Notes under the pieces: generated by a model
Told to the model about the DNA's origin: nothing
The model's database searches: none
The model's input: only the letters and a program-made list of their open reading frames with translations
Shown here: in pieces, positions 12,113 through 22,960 of the stretch
Position numbering within the stretch: position 1 is the first letter of the stretch
How the letters are laid out: each line of letters begins with the position of its first letter
Origin: Ampelocalamus luodianensis
Taxonomy: Eukaryota; Streptophyta; Magnoliopsida; Poales; Poaceae
Direction: 5' to 3'
DNA: 64,000 nucleotides
Assembly (NCBI GenBank): GCA_036346255.1
Contig: CM070626.1
Coordinates: 16,082,001-16,146,000, forward strand
Program-made: the position numbers and the translations under genes

Positions 12113-12803
12113 TTGCTCGATTTGGATTCTGGAATTTTGTTGCCGATAGGACTACCGGCATGTGGGCCGGGTGTTGACTCAAGCACGGCACAGTGGCACC
12201 TAGGGCCGTGCTTGGCCCGCATAGTCCGTTTCGATCTAAAAAATTTAAAAAAAAAACAAGAAAATTCTAGAAAATTCAGAAAAATATGTAGAATTCAAAA
12301 ACTTGTATCTTTTTCCTTATTTTCTTTTCCCTTTTCCTCCATTTTCTCTTTTCTCCCTGCCGTGCGCATGCCTTCTTTCTTCTTTCTTCCTCTCTCTTCT
12401 TTTTCACCTCTCCCTCTCCAGATCAGTGCTCCCGCCACCACCCTTTTCTCCTCCCAACGTGGCCGCGACCGCCACCCCTGCCTCTGCCACTCTGTGCCGG
12501 TCTCACCGCCTTCGCGCCCGTCCCGCCACCTCCGCGCCGGCCTCGTCCCTCCTTCTCCTCCTCGCGCCGGCCTTGCACTGTTGTCGCGCTGGTCGGCTCC
12601 TCCTCGGCGCAGAGCACAGTCAGGTTGGTAAAGCAAGAAAGTCGATCGATACTGTTTTCTGGTAAGCGCCAATAAAAGTGGCTAGCTGCCGTGACTATCA
12701 CAGTTTGGTAGCCTGAACATCGGACTGTGTGCATGCATGTACTTGCATGCCGTCCTTGAGCTCTCACATGATCAGCGCCTGTAGCGCAGACATATGACAT
12801 GTG
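12113..12803. other. CT/GC-rich segment with gene-like composition
   Basis: Around 12160-12230 there are GGGCCGTGCTTGGCCCG-type words, then a poly-A-rich patch, then strongly pyrimidine-rich DNA (12300-12600). Frames are open on both strands, as expected from skewed composition. The word types resemble the subterminal parts of the hAT-type element at 50121-50911, but I found no terminal repeats or target duplication. No product is called. Confidence 0.35.
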
Positions 12804-12808
12804 ATATG
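12804..12808. repeat. Target-site duplication of copia B (ATATG)
   Basis: ATATG directly precedes the outer end of the 3' LTR (TGTTTGCG) and recurs at 17906-17910 after the outer end of the other LTR. Five bases is the expected copia TSD length. Confidence 0.85.
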
Positions 12809-13176
12809 TGTTTGCGTCTCTATTCTTTGCACTGGGGTTGATGACCTGAGAGGGAAGGGAGAGGAGAGGGAGAGATTACCGTCGGAGGTAGAGGATCCGG
12901 CCATGGCGCAGCCGGTCGCGAAGCGAAGGAGGTGGTGGCGATGACAGCGTGGTGGATCGATCCCGTCGCTGGAGCGCCCCCTCTAGATCGGATTAGGGTT
13001 TTGTCGGTGGGTCTGGCGGCGGCACGGTGAACCTCGTGTGGCGTGCCGCCCCGGCCCCCACCTCTTATATGTGGCGCTGGCGACAGGCCCAGCGACTATT
13101 GGGTGGCGCCCCGATCGCATGCGCAAGCAGAGGTGGTATTTGGCCGTTGGGCCAAATACCTGAGATCACTCTAACA
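12809..13176 (-). repeat. 3' LTR of copia B (368 bp)
   Basis: In minus sense it begins TGTTAGAGTGATCTC at 13176 and ends GACGCAAACA at 12809. It contains CACATATAAG (a TATA-like site) near 13070 and a GC-rich U5. The terminus includes a perfect 11-bp-arm hairpin (13135-13160), also present in the 5' LTR remnant. Confidence 0.85.
13135..13160. repeat. Perfect inverted repeat at the copia B LTR terminus
   Basis: GGTATTTGGCC - GTTG - GGCCAAATACC: 11-bp arms with a 4-base loop, 16 bp inside the LTR end. The same hairpin occurs unchanged at 17864-17889 in the other LTR. Confidence 0.95.
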
Positions 13177-13239
13177 TTCTCCCCCTTGATCTCAATCTAT
13201 ACTTTATCTTTAATTACTTTTAACTTTACACATTCCATC

Positions 13240-16200
13240 ACAGATTAGTGCATAGAACATGTCTCATCGTCACGGTCAATCGCCGATAGATTTTGACAGT
13301 TACAATACACCTCTCTGTTTTGAAAAGGTTACTTTAATCCTTTGGGCCATCTTTTAGTCCAGAATCATAGGCTTTCCTTAAACCCATGCAGGCTACATGT
13401 TCTCTGAACACGTTGGGTGGTAAGCCTTTAGTAAGCGGATCCGCTAACATCTTTGCGGTACTTATATGCTCAAGACTTATAATTTGATCCCGAACTTTAT
13501 CTTTCACAACATAATACTTTATGTCAATGTGTTTAGCGACACCACTTGACTTATTGTTGTGGGCATACGTTCATGCGGGTTCATTATCGCGATACAACTT
13601 AAGTGGTCTATTGATGTCGTCAACCACTTTTAAACCGGGTATGAACTTCTTTAGCCGATTCACTGCCCGTAGCCTCATAACATGCTACAAACTCGGCATA
13701 CATTGTGGGCGATGTAGTGACGGTTTGCTTTGAGCTTTTCCACGATATAGCTCCTCCGTGAGTGAACACATATCCGGATGTAGACTTTCTATCATCTCCG
13801 CAAAATCGAATCTGTATACCCCACTATATGGAGTGAATCTGATCTTCTGTATGTCATCATGAGGCCTTTTGTTCCTTGCAAATAACGCAAGACTTTCTTT
13901 ATCAATTTCCAATGATCTATTCCAGGATTGCTCTGGAATCTGCCAAGTAACCCGGTAACAAATGCTAAGTCAGGGCGCGTACACACTTGAGCATACTGTA
14001 AGCTTCCGACAGCTGAAGCATATGGAACCGATTTCATTTGATCGATCTCATACTGGTTCCTAGGGCATTGAAAATCCCCATATCTGTCGCCCTTGACTAT
14101 AGGTGCAGGTGAAGGACTACATTTATGCATACAAAATTTCTTTAAGACTTTCTCTATGTATGCCTTTTGTGACAGTCCCAATATCCCCTTGTTTCTATCC
14201 CGGTGAATTTCGATCCCTAGAACGAACGAAGCTTCACCAAGATCTTTCATATCAAAGTTTGAGGACAAAAACTTCTTAGTCTCCGAGAGTGATGACATCA
14301 CTACTAGCCGAGGATATCATCCACATACTGAGATTAGGAAGATAAACTTCCCATCTTTAAACTTTGCATAAACACGATTGTCCTCTATATTCTCTTTAAA
14401 CCCAAATTTTCTTATTATCTTGTCAAACTTCAAGTACCACTGTCTTGAAGCTTGTTTTAACCCATAAATCGATTTCTTTAGGCGCATCCCATTCTTTCAT
14501 TTCCTTCCACGACAAAACCTTTCGGTTGTGCCATGTAAACATTTTCCTCCAAATCCCCATTAAGAAATGCCGTCTTTACATCCATCGATGTAACTCTAAA
14601 TCATAATGTGCTACTAATGCCATTATGATTATGAAGAATCTTTACTTGAGACTGGAGAAAAGGTCTCATTGTAATCAATCCCTTCTCTTTGCGTAAAGCC
14701 TTTTGCCACAAGTCGCGCTTTGTATCTTTCTACATTCCCTTGGAGTCAAGTTTTGTCTTGTAGACCCATTTACTGACCCTCTTGTTTGGCTCCTTTAGGA
14801 ATATTTTCCAAGTCCCAGACTTTATTAGTCTTCATGGACCTCATCTCCTCTTCCATGGCCTCAAGCCATTTTGAGGAATTTTCGCTTCTCATGGCTTCTT
14901 CAAATGAGATGGGATCATCCTCCATTTGAAATTCCTCTGTATGATAAATCGATAATCATCGAAATAGTGATCTTCTTACTCTTTGAGACCTCCTCGGGGC
15001 CTCCTCATTTGGTACATCTTCTGTTTGAGGCTGCTGTTGCTCCCCCTCATCTGTGGCAATGGGTTCTATAGGATCCTGAAGAACAGGTTCCTCATTCTCA
15101 TTCATTGTTGCCACAGGAGGAACAATAACAGGTGTTGGCACCACAGTGTCTTGCACGTCGGTTGGCAATGACAGCAGTAGTGTGAAGAATGGCTCTTGAA
15201 TCATCGGGTGGGTGCATACACCGCTTCTCTTCAAGGTCAATCTCACGAGCTACCATACTTCCTCTCATCATTTCATCCTCTAAGAAGACATCGTGTCTCG
15301 TTTCTACAAACTTTGTATATCCATGCGGGCAGAGAAACGAAAACCTTTTGACTTTCAGGTAGCCAATGAAATGGCAACTTCATGTTTGGGATCAAGCTTC
15401 CCAAGGTTTGGGTTAAAAACTTTAGCCTCGTGAGACTCCCCACACACGTAAGTGGTTTAGTGAGGAACTCTTCACATCCACAACTCGCACGGTGTTTTGG
15501 GCACCGACTTACTAGGCACTCTGTTGAGAATATGAATGGCGGTTTTCAACGCCTCCATCCATAAACTTAATGGCGGTGTGGAATAGCTCATCATGCTTCG
15601 CCACAGTATCCATCGAGAGTGCGGTTCGTCTTCACTACTCCATTTCTTTGAGGTTCGCAGGTGTAGAATCTTGGGCCACTATACCATTTTCTGTAAAAAC
15701 CTTGCAAAAGCTCCAGGAACTTGTCCATATGGGGTATGTCGACCGTAGTACTCCCCACCGCCGATCGGACTATCTTAATCTTTAAATCGTGTTGGTTTTC
15801 AACTTGACCTTAAATATCTTGAATTTATCCAAGGCTTCATTTCTTTCTTTGATTGGATAAATATATCCATAACGGAGTAATCATCCGTGAATGTTATGAG
15901 CGAGTCATATCCATCCACACTTTTCACAGAAAAGGACCACAAATGTCGTGTGAATAATTTGTAGAATTCTGTGCTTCTTTTGGCGTCTTTCTTAATTTTC
16001 TTTACATATTTTCCTTTAATGCATTCTCGCATTGTTCTAAGTCCGAGAACTCTAATGGAGGAAGAATATCATTCTTAACTAGTCTTTCTATTCCCCTCGA
16101 AATATGGCCTAAACGATGGTGCCATAATTTCGACACGCATCTAGAGTTCTCTTTCGTTTCTGTTTACATTCGTAGACGAGATTCATTCACTTTCGCACGC

Positions 16201-16369
16201 GACGTTCCTTTATCGCATCGACATTCACATCATCACATAATGATAACAAATAAAGCTCATTTTGTAAGATGGCAAGACCAACACATTCTTTATTAAACAT
16301 TATTTCACACTTGCCATTTCCAAAATGACAATCATATCCATCATTGTCCAAACATGAAACACTAATCAA
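13240..16369 (-). pseudogene. copia B pol (integrase, reverse transcriptase, RNase H), broken
   Basis: Minus-strand fragments appear in pol order. At 16187-16369 is a pre-integrase piece (SVSCLDNDGYDCHFG). At 15799-16032 is an integrase core piece containing KSVDGYDSLITFTDDYS. At 14956-15246 is a linker ending RRSQRVRRS. At 13792-14301 is late reverse transcriptase (DMKDLGEASFVLGIEIHRD and YASAVGSLQYAQVCTRPD), leading into the RNase H connection. Between about 14300 and 14950 the homology is visible only in short frames. Numerous stops and indels show long inactivity. Confidence 0.8.
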
Positions 16370-17355
16370 ATTCCTGCAGTAAGAGGAACATAAAGAACAT
16401 CTTTAAGTAAAAGAGTGAAGCCATCAGCTAGCTCTAATGAAAGATCGCCAACGGCTTCAACTTCAGCTTGGACTCCATTTGCGACTTTAATGCATCTTTC
16501 TTTTCTTTGCGTATTCCTCGTCGAACGGAATCCCTGCATATTATTGGCAACATGAACAGTTGCACCTGAATCAATCCACCAAGTAGATTTTGAATATTGT
16601 ACATACAGGGACTCATTTATGAACGTAATAATGTCCTCACCTTTCTTTGACATAATCATTTTCAAGAAATCGGGACAATCTTTCTTGTAATGTCCCTTTT
16701 CTTGCAATGAAGACACCGATCTTTGTCTCATCGCAAACTTATTCTGTTGAGGTGATGGATGAGGCTTTTCCTTGTTCTTTGAGGAGAGATTCTTGTTGAA
16801 GTTCCTTTTCTTGTTGTCCTTCACATAGTTGATAGAACCACCATGTGAGAATTTAAATCTTTCCTCCTCTTGCACACACATAGCTATGCACTTTTCTAAG
16901 TCCCATTTCTCAGTGCATATTGTAGTTGACAACAAATGTGTCAAACTTTTCCGGCAAGGAAGCAAAAATCAAGTGAATAAGGAACTCATCCTTGAGAGCC
17001 AAATCCATTGGTTTAAGCTTGGATGCCAAGTTGCTCATCCTTAGTATGTGCTCTCTTATGCCACCGCCAGAGTACCTTTCATCACAAGTCGCTTAATCAA
17101 TTTGTGTAGCATATGTCTTTGAAGAGCCGATGAACCGACTCTTTATTTTTCAAGGTACTACGTGGATGTGTCACACTCTGCGATTGAGCCCACAATCGCG
17201 AGCTCAATCGTGTTCTTTATCACGCCCAAACATTTCTTGTTGGCTGTGGTCCATTTCTTATGCTCAAGGTCATAAGACATCTGTAAGGGAGCATGATCCC
17301 TCTGTCTTTTCTGCCAAGCAGTATCATCCTCATTTTGATCCCTCACCGGTGCCAT
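16366..17355 (-). pseudogene. copia B gag and protease remnant
   Basis: The piece at 17158-17355 contains SYDLEHKKWTTANKKCLGV and IKNTIELAIVGSI, a typical copia gag segment. The piece at 16366-16965 continues through a basic linker, a damaged zinc knuckle (SSLQEKGHYKKDC, with the first cysteines lost) and a protease motif WWIDSGATVHVAN with DSG intact. The gag N-terminus is missing here. It sits inverted at about 17695-17800. Confidence 0.8.
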
Positions 17356-17356
17356 A

Positions 17357-17815
17357 GGCTAGAATAATTACAGTTTCCGCTGCAAAAGTTAATGTTGATT
17401 AATTTTCATTATTAAATTCGAACCAACGGGAGAATTTAATTTTGGAAAAATAGAGATAATTTTTAGATAATTATGATATTGTTATTTTCTGACCAACGTT
17501 GATAATAACAGTATTATAATTTTTTAATTGATGTTTTTATGCGTTATTTCTATTTCTGCCCAACGGTGATGTAGATTTAATGCATAGATAAAATTGTTTT
17601 AAATTGTATGTCGTATTTTTTACCAACGTTGGAAATAAGGCATATAATTTTGTTGTTATGTTCTCACTTTACTTGAACTATTTTTCAGGCGGATACAACT
17701 TGATGAGTTGTATCAGAGAGATCCCCACTCTCAAAGGAGATAATTATGGAGAGTGGAAGAAAAAGATAGACTTAGCGTTTATCTTGGCTGAGGTGGTGGG
17801 TCCTCACTACTGACA
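17357..17815 (+). other. Inverted leader and gag start of copia B
   Basis: The plus strand reads MSCIREIPTLKGDNYGEW, then KKKIDLAFILAEV, the usual start of a copia gag, although the rest of this element's gag runs on the minus strand from 17355. The ~330 bp before it is AT-rich, leader-like and contains three CCAACG-type words. Breakpoints appear to fall near 17356 and 17795-17816. Confidence 0.75.
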
Positions 17816-17905
17816 CGCCCACCACCTATTGGTGGCGCCCGATCGGAGCGCGAGCAAGGGGGTGGTATTTGGCCGTTGGGCCAAATACCTGAGATCACTC
17901 TAACA
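17816..17905 (-). repeat. Truncated 5' LTR of copia B
   Basis: About 90 bp matches the first part of the 3' LTR, including TGTTAGAGTGATC, the hairpin and the GATCGG-GCGCCACC segment. Similarity stops where the inverted gag segment begins. Confidence 0.8.
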
Positions 17906-17910
17906 ATATG

Positions 17911-18390
17911 TTTATGGCAAATGGATGTGAATGTAGATTATAGGTGCAGCTGTGTGTTGTGGCCTTGCTAGTACTAGCTGCTATGAAGTCGTTATAACCC
18001 TGTTTTCTTTTATGTTGACAATTGACACTATATTATTCATCAACGTGTTTTAGTTACTTTGAAAAAGCATGTACCTCGTTAAACTATCACTCTTCAATGC
18101 GGTGATGTGCAGATCTCCTGCGTATACTCGAAAAAAAGTGCGACACCGGTGGTGTTTTTCAAGGGCTTGACGCTGATAAATGGTACGCTCAGTTCGCACT
18201 TCGTACCGTTGATTCACGATCCAATTCCAACGGTAGGGCATGCCGCGGAGGCGAGAGCTGAGTAAACATCTGCATTGCTCCTCTGAAGTAAGGGAACAAT
18301 TTTTATTATCTAACCCTTTTTAATTTACTTTTATTATTAACCTCTCAATAATTTTATTTCTAATTCGGACCCTTTTGGCACAACACTCTC
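17911..18390. other. Intergenic, nothing recognised
   Basis: No coding region, terminal repeat or tandem structure that I can support between copia B and the possible miniature element at 18391. Confidence 0.5.
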
Positions 18391-19123
18391 TAATATTCAC
18401 CTAAACGCTAGACGCTAGTCGGGCAGTGGACCAGCGCCTAGGGCGCCTAGGTGGCTAACTCAAGTGGAGGCGAGGGGGAGCAGAGGCGAGGCATGGAGGG
18501 GAGGGGGAGCAAAAGCGAGAGGGAGCGCGGCACGGATGCGGTGGCGAGAGGGGAAGAAGAAGGAGGTATCGGCCGGTCGCGTCCTCTCGGTCGTCCGATC
18601 TAAATAAATTTTGGTCGTCCGATCTAAACCTAACCTTGTCTCTCTTGCCGTCTCGCTCTCTCGTAGCTACCTCTACTCTCGGTCTCGCGAGTCGCAGCTG
18701 CCAGCTCTCTCTCCCTTTCTCGCAGCTCTCTCTATCCCTCTCGTCCACCCCTCTCCCTCTCCCTCTCCAGGCCGACAGCCACCGCCCAAATCCACCACCT
18801 CTAGCAGCCTCCCTTGCCACTAGCGACCCCCTCCCCCCCGACGGCGAGGCGGAGAGATCTAGCAGCAACAACGGCGGTAGAAGGGAGATTGAGCGGCAAC
18901 TACGACCTAGCGACGACGGCGATGAAGGTGTCATGCCCCCCTCTTTTCTCCCATGTGCCACCCACTAGCGCTGCCCAGAACCGCCCAACAGCCGCCGCGC
19001 CTTGCCCGCCTGGGTCCGCCTTGGACCGACGTTAATCGCCTGGACGAGATGAGCGCCTATGGCGCCAATTCAACCCGAATCATGGCGGCTGGGTTGCGCC
19101 TAGACGTCCGCCTAGGGGAACAC
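18391..19123. mobile_element. Possible non-autonomous hAT-like element with CT-rich interior
   Basis: The left end (TATTCACCTAAACGCTAGACG, 18394 on) and the reverse complement of the right end (TGTTCCCCTAGGCGGACGTC) look like decayed terminal inverted repeats. CCTAGG/GCGCC words recur near both ends. Flanking 8-mers AACACTCT and CACACTGT agree at six of eight positions. The interior is CT-rich with open frames on both strands and no known domain. Boundaries are uncertain. Confidence 0.4.
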
Positions 19124-19130
19124 TCACACT

Positions 19131-19301
19131 GTCACGCTAGTCACCATGGCGTGGTCAAATCCTGCCACTCCACCACTAGTGATATGACAGTGCTGTTTGG
19201 TCACGTCACCACCCGTGGCATGACAAGAAGTGTCATTTAGCTAGACTTATCCCGCGTGTGGTAGTGTTATCTTGTCACGCCACGAATAGTGGCGTGGCAA
19301 G
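19131..19301. repeat. Cluster of four imperfect palindromes
   Basis: Four ~30-bp imperfect palindromes built on the same half-site lie at 19131-19159, 19163-19190, 19199-19227 and 19271-19301. The half-site is (CTTG)TCACGCCAC, answered by GTGGCGTGGCAAG. The last is almost perfect, with 13-bp arms, one mismatch and a 5-base loop. Confidence 0.8.
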
Positions 19302-19414
19302 AAAAGGTTAGATTTTAGAATAAAGTTGATGATGCGTTAGTAATAAAAATAAATTAAATATATATATTAAATAATAAAAATTGCACGAAGTTAAGAGAGC
19401 ACCAGTAGCTACCA

Positions 19415-19953
19415 CTACCAGCAATGGCTCATGGCTGCTCTAGGGCCAGCCTTAGCCAAACCAGCTAATATTTTATTTCTAAAAGGGGAAGGATTCGCCA
19501 GCCTCCTAGGCCATCCACATATGCCTTCGGTGATTTTACGCTGATGCCGCTTACGCATGTCCGAAGGTCTCCTGGACGTTCGATCACGCCGAGCGTCAGC
19601 CGACGTCTCTCCTGCGTCTCCTTCTATCGGTCTCTCGCCCAGATCAAAGCCTCCCGAATCCTCCCATTCCTTCCCCTCCGTGGACTCCCTTCTGGTCGCC
19701 ACTCCACTTCGCAGCGCTGCCGCTCCCTCTACCCCTGCCCGACTGCCATCTGCTCCCTTATCTGCACCGCCACCTCCGCCTTCCCTGGGACACCACCTCC
19801 CCCTCTCCCACCGCGTGCTTCCTCTTCCCTAGTGTCGCCGCCTTCCCTCTTCCACACGCCGCCATCATCTGTCCCCCTCTCCACATCGCCGCTTCCCCCC
19901 TCCCCTTTCCCCATGACACTGCCTCCCCACTCCCACCGCGCGCTTCCTCTTCC
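19415..19953. other. CT-rich region with degenerate ~127-bp repeats (left part)
   Basis: Strongly pyrimidine-rich DNA with frames open on both strands. A segment at 19787-19829 (GACACCACCTCCCC ... CGCTTCCTCTTCC type) recurs at about 19914-19955, offset ~127 bp, and resumes beyond the solo LTR at about 21766. No protein domain is seen. Confidence 0.55.
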
Positions 19954-19958
19954 CCCAT
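19954..19958. repeat. Target-site duplication (CCCAT) of the solo LTR
   Basis: CCCAT at 19954-19958 is repeated at 21710-21714, immediately outside the LTR ends. Confidence 0.85.
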
Positions 19959-21709
19959 TGAAAGCATCTAGGCCTCTAAAAATTATTTTGGTAATTAATG
20001 ACAATATATAAATATGGGACTAACATGTTTATTGAGTGTTTAAAAAGGTTTAGTTCTGGTGAAGAAGATAACAACCAGGAGATGCATGCTAAAGGTCAAC
20101 ATGAAGATCAATATGGTTCAAGACAAGGTATAAGTAATCTAGGATCCCTTTTGTATTTTACTGGTCTTAAGTGAAAAGGATGGAAGACCAGATTTTAGGT
20201 TAAATGTCGTACTATTAAGAGGGATCATAACTAGTAGCTTGGTAGCATGTTCTTATGCCATTTAGATCAATCTAGGATTATGCATTCACTTAGAATTTAT
20301 TTTGAAAGCCAACTAAGCTTTTCTTAGAAAAGTCGGTAGTACCGACATGTACTTGGAGGTATTACCGCACAATGGTATGACCGGGAAGGTGGTACGGTAC
20401 TACCGTAACCAGGTCTGACATAAACTTAGTTGGCGATCGTATGGTCCAATCTGATGAACCGAACGGATGGTCAGATCAGTGGTCCGATCGGGTGAAGCGA
20501 ACGGACAGTCAAATCTGTGGTCCGAACGTTTAGTCCGATCAGGTGGTCCAATTGGTTGAACCAAATGGACGGTCAGATCTAACGGTCCAAACGTGCTTTT
20601 CGACCGAGCCAACTGGTCGAGTCGGACCAAGTGTTTTGACTCTATCAAAAAACGGAACGACCACATTTGAACTGCGGTACTACCGTAGGTCGGTAATACC
20701 TATATTTATATAGCGATACGTATTTTACAGAGTGTGTTTTTTGGAGTTTGATCTCCCTCTGTGAATCTGTATGATCGCCTGATTTGAGCGGTGCTACCAC
20801 AGGTCGGTGGTACCTATTTTTAGTTGGCGGTAGTACCGTGCCGCATTTTCAATGGCTTGTTTACATGCATTAATTGTGTCTGCTATAGCCGTTACTGTGC
20901 AGACGATGGAAGTGCGGTAGTACCGGCCGATGAACGGCGGTACTACTGCTCGTGCTTAAAACTTCAGGCTCTTGTCTGTAACGATCGAATTTGCTTGTGG
21001 GGGTATAAATACCCCTCCACCAGTCCAAGGACATAGTGTGCAGATCTCATTTAACATCCTTGAGCCAAGAGCATGCTCTCTACACCTCATATACACTGTT
21101 GCATTCATTGTGAGGTTGTTGAGCAAAATTCAAGTGCATTCATTTCTAGATTGATCCTTTGCACTTGATTGTCGTCAAGCGAACATTGTGGTTCTTTACT
21201 CTTGGTGTTTGCTGACATCTAGACGGCTTGCGAGAGTTCATGCAGTGATCTCTTCAAGGAGATTGTGAAGAGGCCCAGCGTCCAAATTGTGAGTGGTTCG
21301 GTGTTTGCCATCTTCGGAGCGGAGGAAGAACAACCACTAATGAAATCAAGGAGTAAGGCTTAATTCGTGTAGCTGGTCCAAATTGCTTGGGCTTTCCTCA
21401 ACGTGAACTAGTGAAGATTGGCAAGTCTTCGATGCCACGGCAAAACATAGCGAGTCATCATTTGGTTATTTCTTTGCCTCTACTTTTCGTATTTATATTT
21501 CTAGCAAATTGAAATTGCCTTATTTAGTTGTGCTAGAGATATATTTGTAGAATCTTGTCTTGTGGTGCCTTAGCTTTACTAGAATTGAGTAAGTCTTGAA
21601 TTGTATTAAATCTTGCTTAGCTCTATTCTTATAGAACTTAATTTTAGAAAGTAAGAATTTTTATAACCTCCTATTCATCCCCCTCTAGTCAGTTATCTTT
21701 GATCCTATA
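19959..21709 (+). repeat. Solo LTR, 1,751 bp, TSD CCCAT
   Basis: It starts TGAAAGCATCTAGGCCTC and ends CTTTGATCCTATA, with exact 5-bp duplications on both sides. There is no internal coding, PPT or PBS, so it is a recombination-derived solo LTR. The terminal dinucleotides are TG...TA. The strand is judged from grass LTRs with this start that I recall. It contains repeated GGTAGTACCG-type words (20,330-20,950) and a run of GTCCGATC/GGTCAGATC words (20,430-20,600). The CT-rich flanks would be continuous without it. Confidence 0.85.
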
Positions 21710-21714
21710 CCCAT

Positions 21715-21968
21715 GCCGACGCCTTTTCCTCCCCTCTTAGCACCGCAGCCTTTCCCTTCCTCGTGACACCACCTCCCCCTTCTCCACCCCGTCGTCCTTG
21801 TCCACCATGATGCGGATCCAACATTCGGGAGGCGATAGGGAGAAGGAGGTAGTCGCATGGGGCAAGACGCCAGAGGAGGCGGCACTTGCACGACGTAGGG
21901 CGTGGCGACAGCGCACGACAAGCGAAGCTGGCCGTGCGAGCTGGCACCGAGTGCCAAGGTGGGGCATG
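21715..21968. other. CT-rich region, right part
   Basis: Continuation of the pyrimidine-rich repeat region interrupted by the solo LTR. TGACACCACCTCCCC at about 21766 matches the repeat unit seen at 19787 and 19914. Frames on both strands show no domain. Confidence 0.5.
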
Positions 21969-22960
21969 TGTTGGGACCCGAAAATGCATCTCAAGAACCC
22001 TCTGTGTATTCTGAACTAGTCCCAGATAAGTAGCTAGCTCACACAGGCAAACAGTGATGAAATACCATCCATTTATTCGATTTAACTAAAAAGATTTCAA
22101 AATAACAGATAATAATAATAACTGGACCTTATGGTCAATGTTTACTTAACTTGCCAAGCAGGGCTAAAGAAACAAATAAACTCTTGCAGCGGAAATAAAC
22201 TCTTCGATGGCCAATCAACATACCCACAGGCAATCGAGTGGAGAAACGCATCCTAATCCACAAAACCTTCATGGTACTCTTCCTGGTAGAACTCGGAGTT
22301 CCCTGGTTCTTCTGTGGAGATTAAACAACACATGGCGTAAAGCCATGAGTACTTTGAATGTACTCAGCAAGCCGTGGGGAAATGTATGCAAATAGTATTC
22401 ATGTAAGGCTTGAACAAAGGTTAGCTGTATGGTTCTTTTGCAGAAAACAGTATTTACGATAAATACAATAAATAGATTGAAATGCTGAATTGAAAACAAA
22501 TAATAAGTAATTAAACAATTCATTTGAAACAACCAATGAACTTCCCATTCACTTCCCAACCAAACCAACGATAAGTGAATTCCCCATTCACCAATCAACA
22601 CAACCCACCAAGTGAATGACCTATTCACCAAACGAACATTATATTCATCAAGTGAACTTCCCATTCACACTCCGACACATTTTTGAAGAAACTCTATCTC
22701 CCGTGTGAAATCCCTGAGCACGTCCATAACCGCGGACACGGCTGTTCGAATAGTTTTACACTCTGCAGAGGTTGTACAGCTTGAACCACAAGAGATAGAT
22801 CAACTTATAATGTTAGGCATTTCACGCTTCCGTAGGCGTGCAACTAAGTGATCATCACAAGGCTTTTACAAAGCTCCTTCTCAACCCAGCTCTGAAGGAT
22901 GCTTTACGGTTGATTCTAACTAAAGTCATTGTATATTTGTATTAGGAAATATTTTCAATG
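21969..22960. repeat. Fragment resembling the giant LTR family
   Basis: It begins TGTTGGGACCCGAAAATG and shares landmark segments, in the same order, with the two ~5-kb LTRs at 29384 and 56131. These are a GAGTAC...GTACTC stretch near 22340, and GTCCATAACC...GGACACGGCTGTTCGAAT near 22720 (compare 30135 and 56885). Near 22530-22670 a CCCATTCAC/AAGTGAA word repeats about five times. The right boundary is unclear. Confidence 0.5.

Larger units (their letters stand above)
12809..17905 (-). mobile_element. Ty1/copia retrotransposon (copia B), minus strand, internally rearranged
   Basis: Both outer ends are defined. The 3' LTR is 12809-13176, the other LTR ends at 17905, and ATATG duplications flank the element. 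A polypurine tract (complement of TTCTCCCCCTT, 13177-13187) precedes the 3' LTR. In minus sense, gag, protease, integrase, reverse transcriptase and RNase H fragments run from 17355 down to about 13240, in copia order. The 5' end is not normal. Only about 90 bp of the 5' LTR remains (17816-17905). The next ~455 bp (17357-17815) carries the leader and the first gag codons on the plus strand, that is, inverted. Many stops and frameshifts make it inactive. Confidence 0.9.

Noticed and set aside
12295..12800. Overlapping long frames in CT/GC-rich DNA
   Set aside because: Frames are open on both strands because of composition. No domain, no splice structure and no terminal repeats.
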